In this document: positions 7,970 to 15,074 of the stretch, one piece after another | How the letters are laid out: every line of letters begins with the position of its first letter | Position numbering within the stretch: position 1 is the stretch's first letter | NCBI GenBank assembly: GCA_964460465.1 | Contig: CAYWSB010000070.1 | Coordinates: forward strand, 1 to 25,829 | From: SLRI01 sp964460465 | GTDB taxonomy: Bacteria; Pseudomonadota; Alphaproteobacteria; Geminicoccales; Geminicoccaceae | Reading direction: 5' to 3' | Length of the DNA stretch: 25,829 nucleotides | Position numbers and translations under genes: made by a program | Notes under the pieces: model-generated | What the model was told of the DNA's origin: nothing | Database searches by the model: none | Seen by the model: only the letters and a program-made list of their open reading frames with translations

Positions 7970-9243
7970 CAGAACCGGACGCGCGTGCCGAGGCTGAAGG
8001 TGTGGATGTCGGCGAAATCCGTCCCGTCCCGATCGAGCTTGTGCCAGCGATAGCCGGCGTAGAGCTCGATGCCCCAGTCGCGGACGGCCTGCACCGCGGA
8101 GACGCCGACACTGGTTCCCTCGTCGCCCTCGACGGCGACGTCGTCGTTGCGGGTCAGGTCGATGCCGGTGAAGCTCCGGCCGAAGGCGAAGACGTCACGC
8201 TGCCAGCCCAGCTTGGCGTAGTAGTTGCGGCTGTCGTCGCGCCCGTCCTCGTCGCGCGCCCCGGCGGCGAGGGTCAGGCTCAGCCCCGAGGTCTCGTGAA
8301 GTAGCGAGCCCGAGCCGATCACCACCCAGTCCCGGTCACCGCCGGGATCGGCATAGGCCACCGCCGCCGCCGCGCGCACGCCGCTGCCGGCGCCGGCCCA
8401 GCGCAGGGCCGTGCTCCAGCGCTGGTCCGACGCCGTGTCGCCGGCGAGCGTGAAGCCGCCCAGCGCCGGCGAATCGTAGCGCAGCCGATCGAGCCGCGGC
8501 CCGTCGAAATTGTTGAAGACGTTGCCGATCGAGGTCGTGCTCAGCGCGTCCGCATCGTCGTCGTAGAAGCGCAGGCCGCCGGCGAGATCGCTGATCGAGG
8601 AATAGGCGATCACCGTGGTCCCGGAGAGATCGACCTGGGCCGCACCGTCGTAGGCGGTCGAGCCCTGGCCCAGCGTCAGCCGGCCGAGATCCTCGTGCTG
8701 GGCGAAGATCTCCACCACCCGGTCGCGGAAGCTGACCGTGCCCGTGTCCTCGTTGACCTGGCTGACCTCGGTCGACGCGTTCGAGCGCATCTCGAACTCG
8801 AAATTGGTGCCGACCCGCACCGCCTCGGCCGGCCGGGCACTGCCGACGACCCGGAGCCGGCTGCCGCTGTTGATGTTGTCGACGTTGTAGAGCTTGGTCT
8901 TGTCGCCGTCGTAGCCGGCCGTCAGCATCCGGTTGATCTGGCCGGACAGCGCCAGCTCGACGCCGGTGCCGCCGGAGCGCATCATCGGCACCTCCTCGAG
9001 CTCGTCGGCCCGGCGCCGGGCCGCGTCGGCCGCCGCCTGCATCGCCTCCGAGCTCGCCTCCAGCTCCTCCAGCCGCTGCTCCATCAGCTCCAGCTGTCGC
9101 GCCTGCTGCTCGAGCTGCTGGCGCTGTAGCTCGATCAGCTCGCGCAGCTCGGCCGCGGTCTGCGCCCGGCCGGCGGCGGGCAGCGCCGCCGCTGCCGTCA
9201 GCGCCAAGGCGGCGAGGACGAGACTTCCGGTGCGGGCTCTCAT
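7969..9243 (-). CDS. Outer-membrane porin with N-terminal coiled coil
   Basis: A 424-residue protein. Residues 1-27 are a Sec signal peptide (cleavage after G-R-A). Residues 29-85 are a Gln/Glu/Leu-rich coiled coil (ELRELIELQRQQLEQQ and on), which in related porins trimerises or touches peptidoglycan. From about residue 90 the sequence is an alternating beta-barrel with aromatic girdles, ending in VRF, the C-terminal Phe read by the BAM machinery. ATG at 9243 has AAGGAGG upstream; the in-frame start at 9300 does not. It heads the porin-lipoprotein pair and lies upstream of the sugar transporter genes, so it probably admits the same solute. It resembles the general Gram-negative porins of Alphaproteobacteria; the substrate is unknown. 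Confidence 0.82.
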   Translation of the reverse strand: MRARTGSLVLAALALTAAAALPAAGRAQTAAELRELIELQRQQLEQQARQLELMEQRLEELEASSEAMQAAADAARRRADELEEVPMMRSGGTGVELALSGQINRMLTAGYDGDKTKLYNVDNINSGSRLRVVGSARPAEAVRVGTNFEFEMRSNASTEVSQVNEDTGTVSFRDRVVEIFAQHEDLGRLTLGQGSTAYDGAAQVDLSGTTVIAYSSISDLAGGLRFYDDDADALSTTSIGNVFNNFDGPRLDRLRYDSPALGGFTLAGDTASDQRWSTALRWAGAGSGVRAAAAVAYADPGGDRDWVVIGSGSLLHETSGLSLTLAAGARDEDGRDDSRNYYAKLGWQRDVFAFGRSFTGIDLTRNDDVAVEGDEGTSVGVSAVQAVRDWGIELYAGYRWHKLDRDGTDFADIHTFSLGTRVRF

Positions 9244-9294
9244 CGCTCGGCCTCCTTGATTGCGACGACGGCGCCGAAGCAGGGACTCGGTACA

Positions 9295-9346
9295 TGACAA
9301 TGCCGGCGCCGGGCTGATACAGAGCCGAGCAACCGGACGTTGTCAA
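9295..9346. promoter_or_regulatory. Divergent promoter region of porin and plus-strand operon
   Basis: Imperfect inverted repeat: TGACAATGCCGG (9295-9306) and CCGGACGTTGTCA (9333-9345). On the minus strand it supplies a perfect -35, TTGACA (9346-9341), for the porin, though the best -10 (TATCAG, 9319-9314) is 21 nt away, longer than usual. The symmetry could be a shared operator controlling both directions. Confidence 0.35.
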
Positions 9347-9390
9347 TCGAGCCGTCCGGCGACCGACAAGGGCAGCAGGGGGTGGGCACC

Positions 9391-10593
9391 GTGGCGAAGA
9401 AGGCCGTCTTCACCTATGCCTGGGATCTCGTCGACGAGGGCTTCGCCGACGTGGCCGGCCGCCTGCGCGACGCCGGGGCCGACGCCATCGCCATGGCGAC
9501 CAGCTATCACGCCGGCAAGTTCGTCCGGCCGCACGGGGTCTCGGGCAAGGTCTACTTTCCCGACGACGGCACCATCTACTTCCGCCACGACCCCTCCCGC
9601 TACGGCCGGGTCCGCCCGGTGCCGCATCCGATGCTCGAGCATGTCGACCCCCTGGCCGAGCTGGCGAAGGCCGCCCCCGACTTGGCCCGGGTCGGCTGGA
9701 CCGTCTGCTGCCACAACACCCGCCTCGGCCAGGCCCATCCCGACCTCGTCACCCGCAACGCCATGGGCGACGGGCTGATCTACAGCCTCAACCCGGCCCA
9801 TCCCGATGTCCGCCACTACCTCGTCGCCCTGACCAGCGATCTCGCCAGCCGCTACGAGCTTTCGGCCCTCACCCTCGAGACCCCGGGCTGGCTGCCCCAG
9901 GCGCACGGCTACCACCACGAGTTCGCGCTCCTGCCCCTCGACCCCTGGATCGACTTCTACCTGGGGCTCTGCTTCGCGCCCGAGACGGTGGCCGCCGCCA
10001 GGGCCGCCGGGATCGACGCCGAGGGGCTCTGCCACCGCGTCGCCGGGCGCATCGAGGCGTGGCTGGCGGCGGACGTGGCACCGGGCGAGCGGGCCCGCGA
10101 GTGGCTGCTCGCCGACCTCGTGGGCGACGCCGAGCTTGCCGCCTTTCTGAGCTGGCGCTGCCGCGTCGTGGCCGAGCTCGTGGCCGAGATCAAGGCCGGT
10201 CTGCCCAAGGCCACCGAGCTGCGTGTCATCCCGTCGGTCCAGCGCCCGACCGCGCGGGCCTGGATCGAGGGCAGCGATCTCGCCATGCTGGCCGCCGCCG
10301 CCGACGGCGTCGAGGTCTGCTTCTACGAGCCCGGCGCCGCCGCGGTCGCCGCCGACCTCTTCGACGTCCGCCAGCGGATCGGCACGGACGCCCGGCTCTC
10401 GGCCATCCTCCGCCCGAGCCACCCCGACCTCGCCGGCGGCGCCGAGACGGCCGCCGCGGCGCGGCTGCTCAAGGCCGGCGGCGTCGAAGGCCTCGCCTTC
10501 TACAATTACGGCCACTGGCGCCGGTCGGCGCTCGACCACGTCAAGGCCGCCTTCGCCATCTGGGATGACGCCGCCAGGGACCAAGCAAGATGA
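9391..10593 (+). CDS. Unassigned protein, possibly a glycoside-hydrolase-like barrel
   Basis: A 400-residue soluble protein without a signal peptide. I do not recognise the family with certainty. The layout (VFTYAWDLVDEG at the start, then DAIAMATSYHAG, VGWTVCCHN, YSLNPAHPDVRHYL, LSALTLETPGW, and late VEVCFYEPG and VEGLAFYNYG strands) resembles (beta/alpha)8 barrels of glycoside-hydrolase type; the Glu in LTLETPGW would then be a candidate catalytic acid. This is a fold-level guess. GTG at 9391 was chosen for the AGGGGGTGG just upstream, rather than TTG at 9340. It overlaps the following SDR gene by 4 nt (ATGA) and is divergent from the porin, so it probably acts on the imported solute. Confidence 0.6.
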   Translation: MAKKAVFTYAWDLVDEGFADVAGRLRDAGADAIAMATSYHAGKFVRPHGVSGKVYFPDDGTIYFRHDPSRYGRVRPVPHPMLEHVDPLAELAKAAPDLARVGWTVCCHNTRLGQAHPDLVTRNAMGDGLIYSLNPAHPDVRHYLVALTSDLASRYELSALTLETPGWLPQAHGYHHEFALLPLDPWIDFYLGLCFAPETVAAARAAGIDAEGLCHRVAGRIEAWLAADVAPGERAREWLLADLVGDAELAAFLSWRCRVVAELVAEIKAGLPKATELRVIPSVQRPTARAWIEGSDLAMLAAAADGVEVCFYEPGAAAVAADLFDVRQRIGTDARLSAILRPSHPDLAGGAETAAAARLLKAGGVEGLAFYNYGHWRRSALDHVKAAFAIWDDAARDQAR

Positions 10594-11387
10594 AGCGCTT
10601 TATCGCCAAGACCGTCCTCATCACCGGCAGCGGCCGGGGCATCGGCCGGGCCACGGCCCTGCGGCTCGCCGAGGAGGGCGCCGCCGTCGCCGTGGTCGAC
10701 CGGGACGGCGAGCCGGCGCACGAGGTCGCCAGGGCGATAGCAGCCATGGGCCGGACCGCGGTCGCGCTCGAGGCCGACATCACCGACGCCGGCGCGCCCG
10801 CCCGGCTGGTCGAGGCCGCCGAGAAGGCGCTGGGCCCGCTCTCGATCCTGGTCAACAACGCCGCGAAGGCCGGGGCCGCCGGGCTGCACGACACCGACGA
10901 GGCGAGCTGGGACGGCGAGTTCGCGGTGACCCTCAAGGCCGCCTGGGCGATGACCATGGCGGTGCTGCCCGGCATGGTGGAGCGCGGCAAGGGTGCGATC
11001 GTCAACATCGCCTCGGTCAACGGCCTCGCCTGCTTCGGCAACCCGGCCTACAGCGCCGCCAAGGCGGGGCTGATCTCGCTCACCCAGGCGGTCGCCACCG
11101 AGTACGGCCCCAAGGGCGTGCGCTGCAACGCCGTCAGCCCGGGCACGATCCACACCGACAATCCGAGCTGGACCGCCCGGCTGAAGGCCGATCCCGACGT
11201 CTTCAGGAAGCTCGAGCGCTACTACCCGGTGGGCCGGGTCGGCAAGCCCGAGGACATCGCCGCCGCCGTCGCCTACCTCGCCGCCGACGAGGCCGCCTTC
11301 TGCAACGGTACCAACCTCGTGGTCGACGGCGGGCTGCTCGCCGGGATCGCACCCATGATCAAGGACCTGGCCCCGAGCGGGCGGTGA
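10590..11387 (+). CDS. SDR-family oxidoreductase (3-oxoacyl-ACP reductase/sugar dehydrogenase-like)
   Basis: A 265-residue classical short-chain dehydrogenase. The cofactor loop TGSGRGIG is at residues 12-19, and Asp37 at the end of strand 2 favours NAD over NADP. NNAA is at 89-92, and the catalytic Ser142, Tyr154 and Lys158 (YSAAK) are present. The Asn of the catalytic tetrad, usually in a VNLKG segment, appears as Thr114 (VTLKAAW), a mild oddity. The C-terminal part ends with the usual NGTNLVVDGG. It overlaps the preceding gene by ATGA and so belongs to the same pathway. Most SDRs in such loci oxidise a sugar or polyol; a FabG role is less likely. Confidence 0.85.
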   Translation: MKRFIAKTVLITGSGRGIGRATALRLAEEGAAVAVVDRDGEPAHEVARAIAAMGRTAVALEADITDAGAPARLVEAAEKALGPLSILVNNAAKAGAAGLHDTDEASWDGEFAVTLKAAWAMTMAVLPGMVERGKGAIVNIASVNGLACFGNPAYSAAKAGLISLTQAVATEYGPKGVRCNAVSPGTIHTDNPSWTARLKADPDVFRKLERYYPVGRVGKPEDIAAAVAYLAADEAAFCNGTNLVVDGGLLAGIAPMIKDLAPSGR

Positions 11388-11392
11388 GAGCA

Positions 11393-11650
11393 CTAGCCGT
11401 CGCCGCAGCCGCGTCCGGCAGCGCGCGCTGCCTGGACCGGCGGGCAGGGCACCGTGCCGTAGCTGCAAAAAACGCAGCAATCTCCAGGCAGCGGCTTGAG
11501 CAGCCGGCCGCAGCCTGGACAGTTGTGGAAACACTGGCAGGCGTCGGTCGGCATGGTCTCGGTCGACCGGTGGCGGCAATGCGGGCAGGTGAGCGTCGAG
11601 GTCGTCGACACGTCGGACTTCGCCGCCTCGGCCAGGCCATCGGTCGTCAT
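11393..11650 (-). CDS. GDCCVxC-domain protein (Cys form of a selenoprotein-type family)
   Basis: An 85-residue, Cys-rich cytosolic protein with 11 cysteines. It has TCPHC near residue 22, MPTDACQCF, NCPGCG (a zinc-ribbon-like set), and GDCCVFCSYGTVPCPP at 56-71. The last motif defines the GDCCVxC family, some members of which carry selenocysteine; here all positions are ordinary Cys codons. Its ATG at 11650 overlaps the merT stop by 4 nt (ATGA), so it is translated with MerT. The family is often found near mercury or other thiophilic-metal genes. A role in metal handling is inference; the molecular function is not established. It is convergent with the SDR gene, 5 nt apart. Confidence 0.75.
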   Translation of the reverse strand: MTTDGLAEAAKSDVSTTSTLTCPHCRHRSTETMPTDACQCFHNCPGCGRLLKPLPGDCCVFCSYGTVPCPPVQAARAAGRGCGDG

Positions 11651-12081
11651 GCGCCGGTCCAGACCGTCCACAGCGCCTGCAGTGCCGGACCCTCCCACCA
11701 GCGTCGGGCGAGGGCGACGAGGCCGGTGGCCGTGGCGCCGCCGAGCAGCGCAACGCTCGCCCAGCCCGATGGCATCCGGCAGCCGCAGCCGGCACCCGGC
11801 CGCAGCCGTTGCCAGAGCAGCCAGCCCCAGACGAGAGCGAGGGCGCCGATGGCGAGGCCGACGAGCATCGGCTCGAAGCGGGCGAGGATGCCCAAATGCG
11901 TCAGCCATGCGCCACCCAGGCCGACGACGGTGAGCGCCAGGGGCAGCACACAGCAGGCGGCGGCGGCGATGATGGCGAGCATGGCGGCGAGCCAGCTGCC
12001 GCCGAGGATCAGGCCGGCGGGCAGGCCGGAACGGTCGGGCGCCGGTTGGACGGCGGGATGGCTTGACGGTTCGATCCGCAT
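11647..12081 (-). CDS. merT: MerT-like mercuric ion transport protein
   Basis: A 144-residue inner-membrane protein with three to four transmembrane segments. The first contains the Cys pair in AAACCVLPLALTVVGLGGAW, the MerT signature that takes Hg(II) through the membrane, and a second cysteine pair (GCGC, about residue 98) matches the cytoplasmic cysteines of MerT. It carries an unusual 25-residue N-terminal extension before the first membrane segment. It is divergent from a MerR regulator. No ribosome site precedes ATG 12081, and the predicted transcription start coincides with the ATG. No merP or merA is in the window, so detoxification would need genes elsewhere; transport of another soft metal is possible. 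Confidence 0.8.
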   Translation of the reverse strand: MRIEPSSHPAVQPAPDRSGLPAGLILGGSWLAAMLAIIAAAACCVLPLALTVVGLGGAWLTHLGILARFEPMLVGLAIGALALVWGWLLWQRLRPGAGCGCRMPSGWASVALLGGATATGLVALARRWWEGPALQALWTVWTGA

Positions 12082-12087
12082 GGTTCA

Positions 12088-12118
12088 CGTCTAGAACCCG
12101 TAGCCACTACAGGATCAA
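12088..12118 (-). promoter_or_regulatory. MerR-type operator/promoter of merT with 19-bp spacer
   Basis: On the minus strand TTGATC (12118-12113), a 19-bp spacer and TAGACG (12093-12088). The over-long spacer is the hallmark of promoters activated by MerR-family proteins through DNA untwisting. Within it lies the dyad CCTGTAG-TGG-CTACGGG (one mismatch; 9 of 12 positions symmetric over longer arms). The expected start of transcription falls on the merT ATG. Confidence 0.65.
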
Positions 12119-12122
12119 GCCC

Positions 12123-12521
12123 CTGGCGCTGACTATCGGCCGGCTCGCCCTTCACAGTGGCGTGAACATCGAGACCATCCGCTACTACGAGCGGATCGGC
12201 CTCGTCCCGCAACCGCCACGCAGCAATGGCGGCCATCGCCACTACGCCGCGGCCGACATCGACCGTCTCGTCTTCATCCGCCGTGCCCGCGAGCTCGGCT
12301 TCGGGCTGGCGGAGGTGCGCAGCCTCGTGGCACTGGCAGCGCGCGGCCACGGTTGCGGCGAGGTCCGCCGCCTGACCCTGGCGCACCTCGCCCGAATCCG
12401 TGCCAAGATCGCCGATCTGGAGCGGATGGCGCTGGTGCTGGAGCGCACGGCCGCCGGCTGCGCCGGTGGCGAGGTGCCGGACTGCCCGATCATCGAAGCG
12501 CTCGGCCAGGCCAGGAGCTGA
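12123..12521 (+). CDS. merR: MerR-family metal-responsive regulator
   Basis: A 132-residue regulator. The N-terminal winged helix reads LTIGRLALHSGVNIETIRYY and on, followed by a long dimerisation helix and a metal loop. Candidate metal ligands are Cys78 (GHGC, the position that marks divalent-metal sensors such as MerR and ZntR), Cys113 and Cys121. The C-x7-C spacing resembles CueR/ZntR more than the C-x8-C of Tn501 MerR. No ATG, GTG or TTG lies between the operator and the conserved domain; a CTG at 12123 with AGGA 8 nt upstream is the best start. Binding at the 19-bp spacer promoter would activate merT. Mercury is the likely ligand from context, not proven. Confidence 0.8.
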   Translation: MALTIGRLALHSGVNIETIRYYERIGLVPQPPRSNGGHRHYAAADIDRLVFIRRARELGFGLAEVRSLVALAARGHGCGEVRRLTLAHLARIRAKIADLERMALVLERTAAGCAGGEVPDCPIIEALGQARS

Positions 12522-12539
12522 CCGCGCTGGGCTCGGCCC

Positions 12540-12567
12540 TTGGCCCGACGGCGCGACCCGCTATGAT
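12540..12567 (+). promoter_or_regulatory. Sigma-70-like promoter of the dCTP deaminase gene
   Basis: TTGGCC (12540-12545), a 16-nt spacer and TATGAT (12562-12567), a near-consensus -10. Transcription would start about 33 nt before the ATG at 12607. Confidence 0.5.
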
Positions 12568-12606
12568 GACCGCCACGCTCTTCGCCCGCAAGGCCACCCA
12601 GCCATC

Positions 12607-13779
12607 ATGACAGACCACGAGCCTGCTTCGACCGTTCCGGCCAAGCCCAGCCTCTTAGCCGGCACCGCCGAGCCGGCCGGCACCGGCGTGCTGCCGTCGC
12701 AGGCGCTTCGTGCCGCCATCGCCGCGCACGAGATCGAGGCCGCGCGCGCCGTCGAGCCCGCCCAGGTGCAGCCGGCCAGCCTCGATCTTCGGCTCGGGCC
12801 GGTGGCCTACCGCGTGGCCGCGAGCTTCCTGCCCGGCGCCCGGCGGACCGTGGCGGAGCGGCTCGCCGACCTTTCGCTCTACGAGATGAAGCTAGACGGC
12901 GGCGCCGTGCTCGAGCGCGGCGCGGTCTACATCGTGCCGCTCGAGGAGCGCCTCCGGCTCAAGTGGCGGACCTCGGCCACCGCCAACCCCAAGAGCTCGA
13001 TCGGCCGACTCGACGTCTTCGCCCGCGTCATCACCGACCAGGGCACCCGTTTCGACCGGATCGAGGAGGGCTACGAGGGGCCGCTCTATGTCGAGCTCGC
13101 CCCCAGGAGCTTCTCGATCGAGGTCCGCCAGGGCTCGAAGCTGACCCAGCTCCGCCTGCGCCGCGGCTCGCCGCCGGTCTCCGCCCGCTTCCACAAGCAG
13201 CTCCAGGCCGATTACGGCCTGATCGGCAGCGACGCGGCGGTCGATCCGGACAAGGCCGGCGTGCCGTTCACGGTCGACGTCAAGGGCACGGGCGACGGCA
13301 GCATCATCGGCTACCGGGCCAGGCGCCATGCCGGGCTCATCGACGTCGACCGGGTCGCCACCTACGACCCCCGCGACTTCTGGGAGCCGGTGCACGCCCG
13401 GGAAGGGCAGGGTGTCCTGCTCGAGCCCGAGCACTTCTACATCCTGGCATCCCGGGAATCCGTCGTCGTCCCGCCGCACGTCGCGGCCGAGATGGTCGCC
13501 TACGACACCACCGTGGGCGAGTTCCGCGTCCACTACGCCGGCTTCTTCGACCCCGGCTTCGGCTGCGACGAGACCGGTGGGGCCGGCACCCGTGCCGTGC
13601 TCGAGGTCCGCTCGCACGAGGTGCCGTTCCTGATCGAGGACGGCCAGATCGTCGGCCGGCTGACCTACGAGCGCCTCGCCGCGGCACCCGACACGCTCTA
13701 CGGCCAGGGGGTCGGCTCCTACCAGAAGCAGGGCCTGCAGCTCGCCAAGCACTTCCTGCCCTGGCCGGCCGGCGCCTGA
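12607..13779 (+). CDS. dcd: 2'-deoxycytidine 5'-triphosphate deaminase, two-domain form
   Basis: A 390-residue cytosolic enzyme that deaminates dCTP to dUTP for thymidylate synthesis. Unlike the roughly 190-residue E. coli Dcd, this is the double-length form known from Alphaproteobacteria, with two dUTPase-like domains. The N-terminal half shows QPASLDLRLG and KSSIGRLDVFARVITDQG, and the C-terminal half repeats the plan with VAYDTTVGEFRVHYAGFFDPG and a QIVGRLTYERL ending. The first 30 residues are low-complexity. ATG at 12607 has only a weak AAGG upstream; other nearby ATGs are out of frame. It has its own promoter and is followed by an intrinsic terminator, so it is monocistronic. Confidence 0.85.
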   Translation: MTDHEPASTVPAKPSLLAGTAEPAGTGVLPSQALRAAIAAHEIEAARAVEPAQVQPASLDLRLGPVAYRVAASFLPGARRTVAERLADLSLYEMKLDGGAVLERGAVYIVPLEERLRLKWRTSATANPKSSIGRLDVFARVITDQGTRFDRIEEGYEGPLYVELAPRSFSIEVRQGSKLTQLRLRRGSPPVSARFHKQLQADYGLIGSDAAVDPDKAGVPFTVDVKGTGDGSIIGYRARRHAGLIDVDRVATYDPRDFWEPVHAREGQGVLLEPEHFYILASRESVVVPPHVAAEMVAYDTTVGEFRVHYAGFFDPGFGCDETGGAGTRAVLEVRSHEVPFLIEDGQIVGRLTYERLAAAPDTLYGQGVGSYQKQGLQLAKHFLPWPAGA

Positions 13780-13782
13780 GCC

Positions 13783-13826
13783 GGCGCCGGCCGCCACTGA
13801 TTTCACACGGCCGGCGCCTTGTTTCC
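13783..13826 (+). terminator. Intrinsic terminator after dcd
   Basis: GGCGCCGGCCG (13783-13793) pairs perfectly with CGGCCGGCGCC (13808-13818) around a 14-nt loop and is followed by TTGTTT. It starts 3 nt after the dcd stop and separates dcd from the antiporter operon. Confidence 0.7.
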
Positions 13827-13885
13827 CGCGGCTCGCGGCCGATCTTGAGCGCCGAGGAAACCCGCCCATCCGGAGGACCCGCAGC

Positions 13886-14404
13886 GTGGCGCCTGGAACG
13901 CCCCCTGACCGGCTGCGCCTTGCGCTCGTCGTCGCGCGGCGCCTCGCGCTCTTCGCCGCCCTCTGGCTGGTGCTCACCGGGGCGGCGGTGGACGGCCTCG
14001 CCTTCGGCCTGCCGGCCGCCGTCGCCGCCACCTGGCTCAGCCTGCGCCTGCTGCCGCCCGGCGCTCGCACGGTCAGCGTGACCGCCCTCCTGCGCCTCGT
14101 GCCGGGCTTTCTGGACCGCTCGGTCCGCGGCGGCGTCGACGTCGCCTGGCGGGCGCTGCACCCGCGCCTGCCGATTCGCCCGGCTTGGCTCGTGCACCGC
14201 ACCACCCTGCCCGAGGGCGGTGCCCGGGTGGCGCTGGGCAGCGTCGTCAGCCTCCTGCCGGGCACGCTGGTCGCCGGCAGCTACGGCGACCGGCTCTACG
14301 TCCACTGCCTCGACGCCGGCCCGGCGGTCGCCCGGGAGGTCGCGGCCGAAGAGCGGCGCATCGCCCGCACCCTGCACACCGCCGGGGAGGAGGCCCGGTC
14401 ATGA
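13886..14404 (+). CDS. mrpE: Mrp-type Na+/H+ antiporter subunit E
   Basis: A 172-residue membrane protein of the MnhE/MrpE family. Two to three N-terminal hydrophobic segments (LFAALWLVLTGAAVDG, then LPAAVAATWLSL) are followed by the family segment TLPEGGARVALGSVVSLLPGTL and a soluble C-terminal helix. GTG at 13886 is preceded by CGGAGGA 8 nt upstream. It is first in a long operon and overlaps mrpF by ATGA. MrpE sits at the distal end of Mrp complexes and is needed for assembly and cation exchange; in hydrogenase-linked MBH complexes its equivalent is MbhA. Confidence 0.85.
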   Translation: MAPGTPPDRLRLALVVARRLALFAALWLVLTGAAVDGLAFGLPAAVAATWLSLRLLPPGARTVSVTALLRLVPGFLDRSVRGGVDVAWRALHPRLPIRPAWLVHRTTLPEGGARVALGSVVSLLPGTLVAGSYGDRLYVHCLDAGPAVAREVAAEERRIARTLHTAGEEARS

Positions 14405-14727
14405 CCCTGGCAGAGGGGCTGCTGATCCTCGGCGTGCTGCTCCTGGCCGCGATCGCCGCCAGCCTCTGGCGCATCCTGGCCGGGCCCGGCGCCCTCGACC
14501 GGATGATGGGAGCCCAGCTCATCGGCACCAGTGGCGTCGCCCTGGTCCTGCTGCTGGCCGCCGCCACCGGCGATCCCACCAAGCTCGACGTGGCCCTGGT
14601 GCTGGCGCTCCTCGCCGCGTTTGCCGCCCTTGCTTTTGCTAAGACCGCGAGCCCCGATGCCGCGGGCGACCCCGAGGCCGAGCCGGCCGACGTCACCACC
14701 ACCGCATCGGGCGAGGACGAGCGATGA
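14401..14727 (+). CDS. mrpF: Mrp-type antiporter subunit F
   Basis: A 108-residue membrane protein with three transmembrane helices. The MnhF pattern is seen as WRILAGPGALDRMMGAQLIG followed by LDVALVLALLAAFAALAFAK. The last 25 residues form an acidic Ala/Glu/Thr tail that is longer than in most MrpF proteins. It overlaps both neighbours by 4 nt (ATGA), so translation is coupled. In Mrp structures MrpF packs next to MrpE and MrpG and helps form the cation pathway. Confidence 0.88.
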   Translation: MTLAEGLLILGVLLLAAIAASLWRILAGPGALDRMMGAQLIGTSGVALVLLLAAATGDPTKLDVALVLALLAAFAALAFAKTASPDAAGDPEAEPADVTTTASGEDER

Positions 14728-15074
14728 GCCCGGCCGAGCTCTTCACGCTCGTCGCCTGCAGCGCCGGGGTCCTGTTCTTCATCGCCGGCTCGGCCGGGAT
14801 CCTGCGCTTTCCCGACCCCTACAGCCGGCTGCACGCGCTGACCAAAGCCGACAATCTCGGCCTCGGCCTGATCGTGCTGGGCCTCGTGCCGCAGCTCCCC
14901 GACGGCTGGAGCATCGCCAAGCTGGTGGTCGTCTGGCTCCTGGCGGTGCTGGCCGCCGCCACCGTCGCCCAGCTCGCCGCCCGGGCCGGGCTGCGCCTCG
15001 AGAACGGGCCCGAAAACCGCAGCGGGCCGGCACCCGACGCCGCGCGGCGAGGCGAGGGGGCCGGCCGGGCATGA
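14724..15074 (+). CDS. mrpG: Mrp-type antiporter subunit G
   Basis: A 116-residue membrane protein of the MnhG/PhaG family with three transmembrane helices. The diagnostic segment is GILRFPDPYSRLHALTKADN (residues about 25-44), linking the first two helices. A polar tail of about 25 residues follows the last helix. ATG at 14724 overlaps the mrpF stop and its own stop overlaps the next gene (ATGA). MrpG is a small core subunit of the complex. Confidence 0.9.
   Translation: MSPAELFTLVACSAGVLFFIAGSAGILRFPDPYSRLHALTKADNLGLGLIVLGLVPQLPDGWSIAKLVVVWLLAVLAAATVAQLAARAGLRLENGPENRSGPAPDAARRGEGAGRA

Noticed and set aside
10590..11387. FabG of fatty-acid synthesis
   Set aside because: Asp37 suggests NAD use and the gene is coupled to a catabolic-type neighbour, without any fab genes nearby.
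12892..14265. Long minus-strand open frame across dcd and mrpE
   Set aside because: It crosses a terminator and two well-recognised genes and shows no family signature.
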